Part shown: positions 8,177 through 16,796 of the stretch, one piece after another | How positions within the stretch are numbered: the stretch's first letter is position 1 | How the letters are laid out: each line of letters starts with the position of its first letter | Assembly (NCBI GenBank): GCA_965197555.1 | Contig: OZ240213.1 | Coordinates: forward strand, 1,984,001-2,048,000 | Reading direction: 5' to 3' | DNA from: G965197555 sp965197555 | GTDB taxonomy: Bacteria > Chloroflexota > Dehalococcoidia > Lucifugimonadales > UBA3495 | DNA: 64,000 nt | Program-made: the position numbers and the translations under genes | Notes under the pieces: generated by a model | What the model saw: the letters and a program-made list of their open reading frames with translations, nothing else | The model's database searches: none | What the model was told of the DNA's origin: nothing

Positions 8177-9211
8177 ATGCTGTCGAGGTTGTGCGTCTTC
8201 CTGTTGCTGGCCGCTGCGGTGGTTGTGACCGGCTGCCGGACAGAAACGATTGTGGTGACTCCCACACCCGAGCCGATGCCGACCGCCGCCCCAACACCAA
8301 CGACGCCGCCCACGGCTACACCCGTGCGAACCCCGACAGCCACTGAGGCCAGTCAGATTTGGACCGACCATTGGGTCAGCTTTTCCAAGGAACCTGCCGT
8401 ATGTAACGGCAAGCTGAGAGTCGAGGGGCAGCCCCGAAATGGTGCCATCATTTCCTACAGAGAAGGTAGTCGCCGTGGCCTGCCATTCGTTCTATATAGA
8501 CAAACCGACCTGCCTTCGCACTATGGATATTCCCTGGAACGTGTTAACACGATTGCTGAGTTTCTTGAACCCATCCGCCAGGGCTATAAGTACATAGGCA
8601 TGGCGAAGACGGACATTATTGCATCCACTTTGCGAACAGGCTTAGACAGTTTTACGTTGACAGCAAGGTGGCCGGAATGGTTGCCAGCGCCGGGGAAAAC
8701 CGCTCTAGGCATATCGGGATACCTTCCTAATCAGGGTCAGGATATTATCCGGCTTATCGCCGTTAAGCGATGTGAGACGCCTACGGTCGACCTGACTCCG
8801 ACTTCAACGCGCATCCCCACTTCCACACCTTCCCCGACACCCACTCCGGCCCCCACACCTTCCCCGACACCCACTCCGGCCCCCACACCTTCCCCGACAC
8901 CCACTCCGGCCCCCACACCTTCCCCGACACCCACTCCGGCCCCCACACCGGTTCCGACACCGACACCGCGTCCCCCTCCCACGCTCCCCCCAACCCCGAC
9001 GCCAACGCCCACGCCGACTCTGCTCCCGCTCCACAACACGCAGAACACTAGGTGGCTAGCGAGGAATCATCCCGTCCTGTACCATCAAATCCAAGAATTC
9101 CCCTGGGTCCAGGATGGCCTCACCGTGGGCGATGCCGACGCCGTAGACCAGCTGCTTTACATCGGCGTTGGCGACTTAGCCAACCTGAAAGCAGTCTTGA
9201 GCTTACCTTGA
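8177..9211 (+). CDS. N-terminal part of a PT-linker lipoprotein-metalloprotease, ended by an in-frame TGA
   Basis: The ATG at 8177 gives a leader LSRLCVFLLLAAAVVVTGC with a lipobox Cys at residue 20; an upstream in-frame ATG at 8075 would include the terminator hairpin and is unlikely. A PT-rich stretch, a globular region (about 60-200) and a long Pro/Thr linker including four copies of SPTPTPAPTP follow. The C-terminus holds one copy of a helical repeat beginning PWVQDGL. The TGA at 9209-9211 is immediately followed in the same frame by a GTG and a 487-codon frame that continues the same repeat series. The stop falls exactly where the next repeat should have its Trp (P-W-V-x-D). I read this as the front half of one gene interrupted by TGG to TGA. 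Confidence 0.75.
   Translation: MLSRLCVFLLLAAAVVVTGCRTETIVVTPTPEPMPTAAPTPTTPPTATPVRTPTATEASQIWTDHWVSFSKEPAVCNGKLRVEGQPRNGAIISYREGSRRGLPFVLYRQTDLPSHYGYSLERVNTIAEFLEPIRQGYKYIGMAKTDIIASTLRTGLDSFTLTARWPEWLPAPGKTALGISGYLPNQGQDIIRLIAVKRCETPTVDLTPTSTRIPTSTPSPTPTPAPTPSPTPTPAPTPSPTPTPAPTPSPTPTPAPTPVPTPTPRPPPTLPPTPTPTPTPTLLPLHNTQNTRWLARNHPVLYHQIQEFPWVQDGLTVGDADAVDQLLYIGVGDLANLKAVLSLP
8831..8950 (+). repeat. Four tandem 30-bp repeats encoding SPTPTPAPTP
   Basis: Copies at 8831-8860, 8861-8890, 8891-8920 and 8921-8950 are identical except for the final base of the last copy. They encode an extended Pro/Thr spacer between the membrane anchor and the rest of the protein. Such arrays change copy number easily by slippage. 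Confidence 0.9.
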
Positions 9212-10675
9212 GTGAAGGACTCTATCTCTGAAACGGAATACGACATCCTGTACTGGCTCAGGGCACTGGGCTACGAAAACCCGGCGGTGGTCGCTAAGGT
9301 TGTCGGCATGCCCTTCCTGAAATCCCCGGACGCCACCGACGCGCTGGCGATACGGGGGATGCACCGCTTGGCGAGGGAAGGCGTCCTGTCCTCGGTGGTG
9401 GGTCACGCCGCCTTTCAGGACGGAATCACCGACGCCGAGACCACCATGGTCGCCGCAGTGGGGACTCTCCACCGGGACCCCGGAGAAATCAGCCGTATGC
9501 TGGACCCTGGCTACGCCTCCATCGAAACCATGTCCAGCGCAACGGAGCGGACGCCCAACCTGAAAATCAGCATCGTCCGCACCGGAAGCCAGTCCCAGCC
9601 TTGGACTGCGGACGCCGTCAGGGACGGGGTGGAGTTCGTCGAGCAGACAATGCAACTGCCCCTGCCCACCGACCATGTGATAGTCCTACTGAACGACAAA
9701 GCTGTCATCAGCAGCTACGCCGGCACCAATTACGGCTTTGCTGTGGCCTATCTGCCCGAGTACGAGCAGCGGCAGGGTACCTACGAATGGCGGAGGCTTC
9801 AAGCGGGCCTCGTCCACGAGATCGCCCACTACTACTGGAGGGGTAATCTGGATTGGATTGACGAAGGCTTGGCCGAAACGGTCAAGTATATGCACGGCGT
9901 TGAAAGCGGATTGAGCCAGGGGCAGTTGCAACCCCTCCGCAAGGACTGCGAAGCCCACGACTTGGACATGCTGTCGGTGTGGGATGCGTCCAGAAGCAGC
10001 CCGCAGTTTCAATGCAACTACTACTTGGGCCAGATGCTATTTCAAGAGCTCCTTGAAAGCATGGACCTCACGGAGTTTGGTGCCAAACTCCGTGACCTTT
10101 ACCTGCTGTCTTTCAGGGAACAGGAGGCGCGCCGAACCCCCGGCATCGCTGCCGTCCGGCAGGTGTTCGATGGTCAATCAGCTATCATTGCCAAGCACTG
10201 GTCCGGCGCATTAAACGCGCCGGGAAATAGGCCGTTTGATGAGGGCCTCGACCGCGAGAATCATCGCCTCATCCAATGGAACCACTTACCAACTTATAGT
10301 GGGCGCATAGTCCGTTTCGAAGGTGCGTTGCTGGGTGATGCGGTCCTGTCGCAGCCCGGTAAAGCAGGGGCCGGCGGATACTCAAACTTCACGCTAGTTC
10401 TGGCTGACAAACGAGACTATGTTGGGTCCATCCTGCCAGGGCTTAGCGACGGGCGGCAGTGGACACTGGAAGATCCCGGAGATACTGTCGCCTCCTCTTA
10501 TGCGCTGTATCCAAACACAAGGGAGTTCGCCGTCCAGTTCCCTTGGCCCTTGGGATTGAGCGGCGATCCGTCGGACTACGTAGTTACCGTTTGGGGGTTC
10601 AGCGATGACCGCCGTGTGCCGAGCATAGGTGACAACGTGGACATGCTCGGGTACGCCAAGATCCGGACTGGCTAA
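9212..10675 (+). CDS. C-terminal part of the same gene: helical repeats plus HExxH metalloprotease
   Basis: This frame follows the TGA at 9209-9211 with no gap and in the same frame as the upstream lipoprotein. Residues 1-110 contain further copies of the short helical repeat (forms like GMPFLKS...D-A-L and FQDGITDAE). The central part has a zinc-metalloprotease site HEIAHYYWRGN (about residues 205-215) followed by LDWIDEGLAE, giving the HExxH plus downstream Glu of a gluzincin. The C-terminal region (about 360-487) looks like a beta-sandwich. As a separate protein it has no export signal, yet the fold is typical of secreted enzymes; this supports a single interrupted gene. The GTG start could still allow reinitiation. 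Confidence 0.75.
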   Translation: MKDSISETEYDILYWLRALGYENPAVVAKVVGMPFLKSPDATDALAIRGMHRLAREGVLSSVVGHAAFQDGITDAETTMVAAVGTLHRDPGEISRMLDPGYASIETMSSATERTPNLKISIVRTGSQSQPWTADAVRDGVEFVEQTMQLPLPTDHVIVLLNDKAVISSYAGTNYGFAVAYLPEYEQRQGTYEWRRLQAGLVHEIAHYYWRGNLDWIDEGLAETVKYMHGVESGLSQGQLQPLRKDCEAHDLDMLSVWDASRSSPQFQCNYYLGQMLFQELLESMDLTEFGAKLRDLYLLSFREQEARRTPGIAAVRQVFDGQSAIIAKHWSGALNAPGNRPFDEGLDRENHRLIQWNHLPTYSGRIVRFEGALLGDAVLSQPGKAGAGGYSNFTLVLADKRDYVGSILPGLSDGRQWTLEDPGDTVASSYALYPNTREFAVQFPWPLGLSGDPSDYVVTVWGFSDDRRVPSIGDNVDMLGYAKIRTG

Positions 10676-10676
10676 A

Positions 10677-10835
10677 TCAGATTCTCCATCTTCCACGGGG
10701 TGGCCGCCCCCACCACATATAATCCCCTACCCTGGCCAGCGCATCCCTGACCGTGGCCCGGCCGACGCCGAAGTTGCGGGCCAGGCTGCCGATGCTCTCG
10801 CCGTTCTGGTGACGTTGCTTGAGCTCAGCCGACAA
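10677..10835 (-). pseudogene. Remnant with a recombinase/resolvase-type helix-turn-helix
   Basis: Reading leftwards from a possible TTG at 10835, about 52 codons encode a helix-turn-helix of the resolvase/invertase C-terminal kind: ELKQRHQNGESIGSLARNFG, then VGRATVRDALAR, ending at a stop at 10677-10679. There is no catalytic domain upstream; the frame runs into the end of cinA. It is most likely a leftover of a mobile element, or a very small HTH protein with a poor start. Confidence 0.4.
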
Positions 10836-12069
10836 CCGCTGCGGTGGGGGTAACCAGCCTGCGCAGCTCGATGAGCGCAGTGTTGGACACCCGCCGCTTA
10901 ATCACCAGCCGCCGGGGCGGAAGCCGTAGCTCAAGCTCCCTAGTGTCGCCTCCTCCTACGATTGCAATGTAGGCCAACCCCAAGGGTTTGTCCTCCAACT
11001 CCTCTGGGCCCGGGACACCTGTTACCCCGATTCCGAAGTCTGCGCCCAACTTATGCTTTATGGCCTGGGCCATGGCGTTGGCCGTTTTCTGGCTGACCGC
11101 TCCATGCTCACGGGTAATACTCTCGGCCACCCCGTGGGTGGCCAGGGCGTTGGGACTGGATACCACTACTCCGCCCTTGAAGAATGCGCCGCTGTTGGGC
11201 GACTCGGTGATGCTGTTAGCTAGGTAGCCGCCGGTGCAGGACTCCATGGTCGCTAGAGTCAGGTTCCTTTCATTGAAGATGCTGGCGACCGCCTGTTCCG
11301 GGGTTTCGTCGTCGTATCCCCAAATATAGGGCGCCAAGCGGGAGACGATGGCACGCTCAACCGGCTCAACCAATTTTCGGGCCGCCGCTTCTTCCCGAGC
11401 CCGGGCAATGATACGTAGGTGGATGCCGTCTGGCTTGGAGTAGATCCCCAAGTAAGGATTGTGGTTGCCGAAAAACTCGGATATGACTTCGTCCACGGCG
11501 CCTTCCGAGAGCCCCAGGGTCTTGATGTTTCGAGTGATGGTGACCTCGTCGTCGATCATTTGACGCAACCGGGGTTCCAATTCCTCCAACCAGATAGCCT
11601 GCATTTCAGCGGGAGGGCCGGGCATACAAGCGATTATCTTCCCGTCACGCTCGGCCCACCAGCCTGGGGCTGTACCGTTACGATTGGGCACAAAGCTGGC
11701 GGACGGTATCAGCAGCGCCTGCTTGATGTTGTGGGAAGGCATCTCCGTCCCGCGGGCCTGAAAGTACTCGCGTAGCCGCTGTACCACCTCTTCCTGGACC
11801 ACCGGTGTTTGTCCCAGCGCGTCGGCAATTGCTTCCCTGGTTAGGTCGTCCTGGGTTGGTCCCAGGCCTCCCGTAGTGAATACGAGGTCCGAGCGTTGCA
11901 GCCCCCTCCGGAATGCTTCCGAAAGATGCTCTCGGTCGTCGCCGATAATGGATACCCACTGGAGCTGAATACCCAAGGCCGGCAACCTGGCGGCAATCCA
12001 AGAAGCGTTGGTATCCGTTAGCTCGCCCATCAAGAGTTCGGTGCCGATGGAGAAGATCTCTGCTTTCAA
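10825..12069 (-). CDS. cinA: CinA family protein (NMN amidohydrolase / competence-damage protein)
   Basis: Two-domain CinA. The N-terminal molybdopterin-binding-like (COG1058) domain starts with IFSIGTELLMGELTDTNAS and contains GGLGPTQDDLTREA. The C-terminal CinA/PncC deamidase domain contains ATMESCTGGYLANSI and GVTGVPGPEE. The family hydrolyses NMN to nicotinate mononucleotide in pyridine nucleotide salvage. I chose the TTG at 12069 because CinA proteins begin there (LKAEIFSIGTELL) and AAGGGGGA lies just upstream; an in-frame ATG at 12126 overlaps the preceding gene's stop and is an alternative. It is the last gene of the minus-strand ABC operon. Confidence 0.9.
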   Translation of the reverse strand: MKAEIFSIGTELLMGELTDTNASWIAARLPALGIQLQWVSIIGDDREHLSEAFRRGLQRSDLVFTTGGLGPTQDDLTREAIADALGQTPVVQEEVVQRLREYFQARGTEMPSHNIKQALLIPSASFVPNRNGTAPGWWAERDGKIIACMPGPPAEMQAIWLEELEPRLRQMIDDEVTITRNIKTLGLSEGAVDEVISEFFGNHNPYLGIYSKPDGIHLRIIARAREEAAARKLVEPVERAIVSRLAPYIWGYDDETPEQAVASIFNERNLTLATMESCTGGYLANSITESPNSGAFFKGGVVVSSPNALATHGVAESITREHGAVSQKTANAMAQAIKHKLGADFGIGVTGVPGPEELEDKPLGLAYIAIVGGGDTRELELRLPPRRLVIKRRVSNTALIELRRLVTPTAAVVG

Positions 12070-12125
12070 ATGGGTCCCCCTTCGTTTAGAAACCGACACA
12101 AATGGGCTTGAGCAATCCTGCCCCA

Positions 12126-13097
12126 TTAACCTGGCCCGGGTGTCCCTTCTTGTAGATCGGGTGGGTAGGGTGGCTCTATGGCTAGGTCGATAATACGTTG
12201 CGCTTGGGCCTCGAGCATGGCGTATAATTTGGGTTCCCCTTCCACACGGGCGTAACGGTGCTTTCCGTCGGGAGTGGTGCCTCCCAGGTGAAATTCCGAC
12301 ACTTCACCTCCACTCAGGCCGACCAAGACCGTGGTCAATGGAGGCTCCAATCCGTAGTTCTCTGGATTCTCCAGGATTTCGGAAATCACCTCATTGGCCC
12401 TGGGACCGGCCATGATCAGGGGTACCTCTTCCCAATTCTCCTGGGAGACTGGCACCTCTCCTTCGTCCACTATGTACCATTCTCCATCGTCCTCCAACTT
12501 CCCATAGCTGGCAGTCTGGTCTTCTGAGGTGACCTGGAAAAACACGATGTCATCATGCTCAAGCTGATATAGCCGGAGGTAGGGTGGCTCCGTAGCCAGC
12601 CGAGTGATCACCTGGCCCCAAGGCAGCGGCACCGTGTACAATGCAGAGCTCCCCACGAGACGGACGTATTGGTTTTCCTCGTTGGGTGTGGGGTTCCCCA
12701 AATGGAACTCGTAGGAGTTACCCACCCGGTTCCAGACCGTAACAGTGGCAGCGGGAGGCTCCAGTCCGTAGGCTTCCGGATTGTCAATGGTCTCTAAGAG
12801 CACTCTGTTGACCCGAGGACCGCTAAGCAAGAGTGGGACCCCGCTCCATCTCTCCATGAAAACAGGGACTTCCGGGTCTTCCTGGATGAGCCATTGGGCG
12901 CTACCCGGATATCTATTGAAGGAGACCGTTTGTCCCTGGTGTTTCACCTCGATGCTGACAAGAGTCGCTTCGTCGATGCGGTAAAGCCAGGGCTCCTTGG
13001 GACTTGGTGGCGGTGAACTTGTAAGACGAACCACCAAAAACGCGCCGCCCGCGATAATTAATACCACTACCAACAGGATGGTGAGGCGAAGATTCAT
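12126..13097 (-). CDS. DUF4340 membrane-anchored protein, two tandem repeats
   Basis: The N-terminal anchor (LTILLVVVLIIAGGAFLVV) is followed by two copies of a DUF4340-type unit of about 120 residues. Each contains a pattern like L-x-G-P-x-x-N ... EI/ETI-x-N-P-E-x-YGLEPP and later EFHLG. Proteins of this kind regularly accompany GldG-type ABC components, and here it directly follows one. The soluble part would face outside the membrane. Biochemical role unknown. Its stop TAA overlaps the first possible ATG of cinA. Confidence 0.85.
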   Translation of the reverse strand: MNLRLTILLVVVLIIAGGAFLVVRLTSSPPPSPKEPWLYRIDEATLVSIEVKHQGQTVSFNRYPGSAQWLIQEDPEVPVFMERWSGVPLLLSGPRVNRVLLETIDNPEAYGLEPPAATVTVWNRVGNSYEFHLGNPTPNEENQYVRLVGSSALYTVPLPWGQVITRLATEPPYLRLYQLEHDDIVFFQVTSEDQTASYGKLEDDGEWYIVDEGEVPVSQENWEEVPLIMAGPRANEVISEILENPENYGLEPPLTTVLVGLSGGEVSEFHLGGTTPDGKHRYARVEGEPKLYAMLEAQAQRIIDLAIEPPYPPDLQEGTPGPG

Positions 13098-13145
13098 GTC
13101 ACAAACCGGACCAGATTCTTATACTCAAGAGGAACCACTGGCGAC

Positions 13146-14981
13146 CTATCGCCGGACCCACCACACAAAAGCTGCCATTAGCCCCAACAATCCAGGCAGG
13201 AATAGCCAGGAAGAAAAGCGGACGAAATTGTGCTCGTTGCGGTCCAGGTTGAACTCTCGGAAAGGGAATGCCTTGGGGCGGATGGAAACCAGGGAATAGT
13301 CCCCCAACAGGTAGTTGACTGAATTTAGGAACAGATCTGCGCCGCTGCCGCGGCTTACGTTGGCGTTGGAAATAAAGTCCGAGTCTCCAAATACCATCAG
13401 TGAGGATATCGCCGACTCATCCACTTGGGAGGTAGGAGCGGTGCCGCCTACTGGCCCAATGGCCCGCACTATCACAGCGGGTGAGAAGGGACCTCTGGGG
13501 TCCGCATCCGCGCCGTCCGTGATTGGCTCGGTCCGTTCCACGTCCGAAATGAGGAAGCTATTGGGCGAAGTGCCGGCTAGCGGTATAGATGCTCGCAGGT
13601 CGTCGTTTGGTAAATGCAGGGCCGTGGCACCTGGCATGAAGACCGCCTGTAGCGGTTCGCCACGGGGAATAATAATTTCAAGGGGCGCCTCCCGATGGTA
13701 GGCTCCTAGCAGCAGAGTATATGGCACTCCGGGCACGGAGCGGTCCACGTCCCGAATGTACCGGCTATCTAAAATCACTCCCCAGGTCAGCATAAAATCC
13801 TTGAACGATGCGGGGGTATCCGGCTCCCCCAGGAACACCAGGCGCCCACTCTCCCTTCGGTTGCTACCGTCCGGGTTCTTACCCTGGAGAAACAGGTGCA
13901 GCGCCTGAGCGTGGGAGTCGGGCAGTTCAGTAGTGGGACGGGCAATGATTAACAGTGCAGCGTCGTCGGGGATAAAGACGTCTTCAGTCAAATTATCCCA
14001 GACCAAAAGCTGCAACCGGTAATTGTCGCTCTCAAGACCGCTTGCAATGGATCGGTATCCGTCTGGGGCCTGGCTGGAGATACTCCGCTCCCCATGGTCG
14101 GCCAAAAAGTAGATTGTCTTTTGCTCACGGCCGGTTACCACCAGAATACTGGTCACCAAGTCTTGCTCCAGTTGCTGGTACGTCGCGTCGGTGCGCTCAA
14201 CCACATCGGTGCTACCTGAGTCCTGACTTTCGATGACTATCGACTCCCCAACAAAGACACTTGGCGTCGACCCAAAGTATTTGTTGGCGATGTCGGGCTT
14301 TAAATCAGGATCGACGAAGCGATACGAAAATTTACTGTTCCTGGAGGCGAATGCTTGCAGCGTGTCTTCTACCTTAGCGTGCCGGGAGATCAGGTCCTGG
14401 TCTTGCCGGAAATCGGTTATGTAGAAAGCGGTAGCCCGGACCGACTGGTCCAGGTCTTCCAGAATCTGCTTCGATCTATCGGCCAAGCTGAACTGGTTGG
14501 TGGCCGTGACGTCCAACCGGCTCTTATTTTCAAAAGATAGGACGTTGACCACCACAATAAGACCTGTGAAGGCAGCTACCATTATGATGGTATTTACTCC
14601 GTAACGGCCCGTTCTACTGACGAAGGCGGCGACGACCGTGCTCAGGGAGATCAACGCCACCAGGAGTATTAAGCCGCCACCGATGCCAATGTTTATCCAG
14701 CCATAGGTTGCCATTGATCCTACGAAGGCGACAACCACTACGCCGGAGACCAAACCCACTATGCCAGCTATGACAAAAGGCGCCCCAAAAGAAGCAATAA
14801 AATCCAGCGACGGGTCTAGGAAGCTGAAGATAGTGCGAGATAGGACCGCGTTCTCCGGGTCCTGGCCTGGTTCAGGGCCCTGCCCCTCGGGAGGTGTAGC
14901 GTCTCCCTGGGCGGGCTGCTGGTTGGGAGATGAGCCGCCTCGCCGACGACCGCCGCCGGCCCCTTCCGGTCTTAACGCCAC
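13146..14981 (-). CDS. GldG-like ABC transporter auxiliary protein
   Basis: 611 aa. A Gly/Pro/Gln-rich N-terminus is followed by about four membrane segments (roughly residues 65-155) and a large extracytoplasmic domain of the ABC-type uncharacterised transport/GldG kind (NKSRLDVTATNQFSLADRS, later FLADHGERSI). A final membrane helix (WLFLPGLLGLMAAFVWWVRR) ends the protein. The GTG start at 14981 overlaps the permease end by 10 bp. In Bacteroidota GldF/G/A act in gliding, but homologues are widespread in non-gliding bacteria; no other gliding gene is seen here. The cargo or role is unknown. Confidence 0.85.
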   Translation of the reverse strand: MALRPEGAGGGRRRGGSSPNQQPAQGDATPPEGQGPEPGQDPENAVLSRTIFSFLDPSLDFIASFGAPFVIAGIVGLVSGVVVVAFVGSMATYGWINIGIGGGLILLVALISLSTVVAAFVSRTGRYGVNTIIMVAAFTGLIVVVNVLSFENKSRLDVTATNQFSLADRSKQILEDLDQSVRATAFYITDFRQDQDLISRHAKVEDTLQAFASRNSKFSYRFVDPDLKPDIANKYFGSTPSVFVGESIVIESQDSGSTDVVERTDATYQQLEQDLVTSILVVTGREQKTIYFLADHGERSISSQAPDGYRSIASGLESDNYRLQLLVWDNLTEDVFIPDDAALLIIARPTTELPDSHAQALHLFLQGKNPDGSNRRESGRLVFLGEPDTPASFKDFMLTWGVILDSRYIRDVDRSVPGVPYTLLLGAYHREAPLEIIIPRGEPLQAVFMPGATALHLPNDDLRASIPLAGTSPNSFLISDVERTEPITDGADADPRGPFSPAVIVRAIGPVGGTAPTSQVDESAISSLMVFGDSDFISNANVSRGSGADLFLNSVNYLLGDYSLVSIRPKAFPFREFNLDRNEHNFVRFSSWLFLPGLLGLMAAFVWWVRR

Positions 14982-15685
14982 CGTCTGGTCTCCAGTGCCC
15001 GAGAGGTCAAGAACAAGAAAAAGGCGGTGAGGCTGACAAAATAGATGATGTGCTTCGTGTCGATGACACCACGCTCGAAATCGTCGAAATGGCTCTTCAT
15101 TCCAAACTCTCTGATGATTGTCGATGCGGGCCCGCTCACCGCCCCGGCGGCGAAGTCCGCGAAGTACAGAATTAGCAAAATCCCGGTAGCCACCACCGCC
15201 GCCACAATCTGATTGCTGGTGAGGCTGGAGGTCAGCAACCCGATGGCCAGAGCACCGGCCCCGTAGAGGAGGAGCCCCAAGTATCCAGCGTAAATCGGCC
15301 CCGGGTCCGGACTGGCGAAAACAAATAAAAGAAGAGTGTAGAAAAGGGTCAACGCCACCATGGCCAGCAAGAAAGTCAGGCTGGCCAGGTATTTTCCTAG
15401 AACAACCTCCCAGTCCCTGACCGGCGAGGTCAACAGTAGCTCGATGGTCCCCAGCTTCTGCTCCTCCGAGAACAGCCGCATGGTTAGGGTGGGGGCCATC
15501 AGGATTAGGATAATGGTGGACCCCTGAAAGAAGGGGCTAAGCGTAGCTTCAGGAAAAGGATTGCCCAAGTCCCTGGTAAAGAAGAAACCTGTTAGAGCAA
15601 GGAAAATTAAACCGACGATATAAGCCGTTGGACTACTAAAGTAGACCTGGATCTCTTTCCAGGCCACCGTCCGGGCAATCCGCAT
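14972..15685 (-). CDS. ABC-2 type permease (GldF-like)
   Basis: 237 aa with about six membrane segments (for example SPTAYIVGLIFLALTGFFF and YLASLTFLLAMVALTLFYTL) and the permease hallmark ISLIVAPTLTMRLFSEEQK-like segment (here LILMAPTLTMRLFSEEQKLG) followed by LLLTSPVRDWEVVLGKYLA. It forms the membrane channel for the ATPase encoded just upstream; the two genes are 2 bp apart. GAGGAG precedes the ATG. Confidence 0.9.
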   Translation of the reverse strand: MRIARTVAWKEIQVYFSSPTAYIVGLIFLALTGFFFTRDLGNPFPEATLSPFFQGSTIILILMAPTLTMRLFSEEQKLGTIELLLTSPVRDWEVVLGKYLASLTFLLAMVALTLFYTLLLFVFASPDPGPIYAGYLGLLLYGAGALAIGLLTSSLTSNQIVAAVVATGILLILYFADFAAGAVSGPASTIIREFGMKSHFDDFERGVIDTKHIIYFVSLTAFFLFLTSRALETRRWR

Positions 15686-15687
15686 AC

Positions 15688-16614
15688 CTAGAGCTCCTCA
15701 TGAGTAGTCAGCCTTAAGAAGATTTCCTCCAGGCTCATGTCCACCGTTTGCATGCTGAGGAGGCTCCAACCGTTGCTGATAACGGCCCGGGAGATAGAAT
15801 CCCGCAGATCCTGCCTGTGTCCCACATGAACCACGTATTTGTTGTTTGCTCCATGGGTTACTTCGGTAACGCCTTTAACCTTCCGCAGGGTGTCCAACAC
15901 CTGGGCTGAGGGCCCACCAACTTCAACCTCCAATCGGCTCACACCTTGAAGGCCTTCAGCAAGGTTGCTGGGGGTGTCCTCAGCGACTATTTTCCCCTCA
16001 TGTATGATCAGCACCCGTTCGCAGATCATACTTACCTCTGGCAGGATGTGGCTGCTCAACACTACGGTCTGAGACCGGCCAAGCTCCTGGATCAAGCGTC
16101 GAGTCTCCACTACCTGGATGGGGTCGATGCCGATGGTCGGCTCGTCAAGCACCAAAAGTTCCGGCTCGTGCATGATTGACTGGGCAATACCGACCCGCTG
16201 CCTGAAACCCTTGGACAGCTTGCCAATGAGGGACTTCCGGTAATCACCTAGGCGGCAAACATCTATAACGTCGTCCATGCGTGAGGAGATTGCTTTGGAC
16301 CCCATACCTCGAAGGCTGCCCATGAATTTCAAGTAACCGGATACTGTCATGTCGGTGTAGAGCGGGACCGTTTCCGGTAGGTAGCCGATGCGACGCCGAA
16401 CTTGCAAAGACTGCTCCACCACGTCGTACCCGTCTATCGTTACTTTCCCTCGGGTAGGAGGCATGAAGCCGGTGAGAATCCGCATCGTGGTGGTCTTACC
16501 GGCGCCGTTGGGACCCAGAAAACCAAGGATCTCGCCTTTCTTCACTCCGAAGTTGACATCTTGGATGGCAGCAAAGGGACCGTAGTAGTGGGTCAGGTCT
16601 TGGGCCTGGATCAT
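15688..16614 (-). CDS. ABC transporter ATP-binding protein (GldA-like)
   Basis: Walker A GPNGAGKTT at residues 34-42, signature LSKGFRQRVGIAQ, Walker B LLVLDEPTIGID and switch SSHILPE are all present. The C-terminal extension of about 80 residues is usual for ABC-2/GldA ATPases. The start is set at ATG 16614, where the family consensus begins; a TTG at 16626 with GGTGAG upstream is equally possible. The longer frame to 16761 would run back through the promoter region of the divergent speD gene. First gene of the GldA-GldF-GldG-DUF4340-cinA operon. Confidence 0.92.
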   Translation of the reverse strand: MIQAQDLTHYYGPFAAIQDVNFGVKKGEILGFLGPNGAGKTTTMRILTGFMPPTRGKVTIDGYDVVEQSLQVRRRIGYLPETVPLYTDMTVSGYLKFMGSLRGMGSKAISSRMDDVIDVCRLGDYRKSLIGKLSKGFRQRVGIAQSIMHEPELLVLDEPTIGIDPIQVVETRRLIQELGRSQTVVLSSHILPEVSMICERVLIIHEGKIVAEDTPSNLAEGLQGVSRLEVEVGGPSAQVLDTLRKVKGVTEVTHGANNKYVVHVGHRQDLRDSISRAVISNGWSLLSMQTVDMSLEEIFLRLTTHEEL

Positions 16615-16796
16615 AGTTTCGTTCAAAATTAACTCACCAAGACGTGGGTCTGCGAGGTTAGCCGATGGGACAATTGCGCAAGGATACCAGTGATGATATT
16701 CTAATGCACTAGTTTTGCCAAGGCTCGTTTGCCTATGAAACCTTGTATGCCCAGGAAACACGGTAGTGATCGTTCATACTGGCCCAGGGAGGCGGA

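Noticed and set aside
8737..9048. Minus-strand Gly/Val-rich frame over the PT linker
   Set aside because: It is the antisense of a Pro/Thr repeat; periodic composition keeps the frame open by chance.
9209..9211. TGA read as selenocysteine, since selC is in the window
   Set aside because: The position is a Trp in the repeat pattern, a hydrolase repeat domain has no use for Sec there, and I see no SECIS-like hairpin just after the codon. A TGG to TGA change or base error is simpler.
12070..12126. ATG at 12126 as the start of cinA
   Set aside because: CinA proteins begin at the segment coded from 12069 and a ribosome site lies just before that TTG; coupling from the overlapping stop remains possible, so it is kept only as an alternative.
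16615..16761. Longer start of the ABC ATPase
   Set aside because: It would add about 49 residues without family similarity and run back through the leader of the divergent speD gene.
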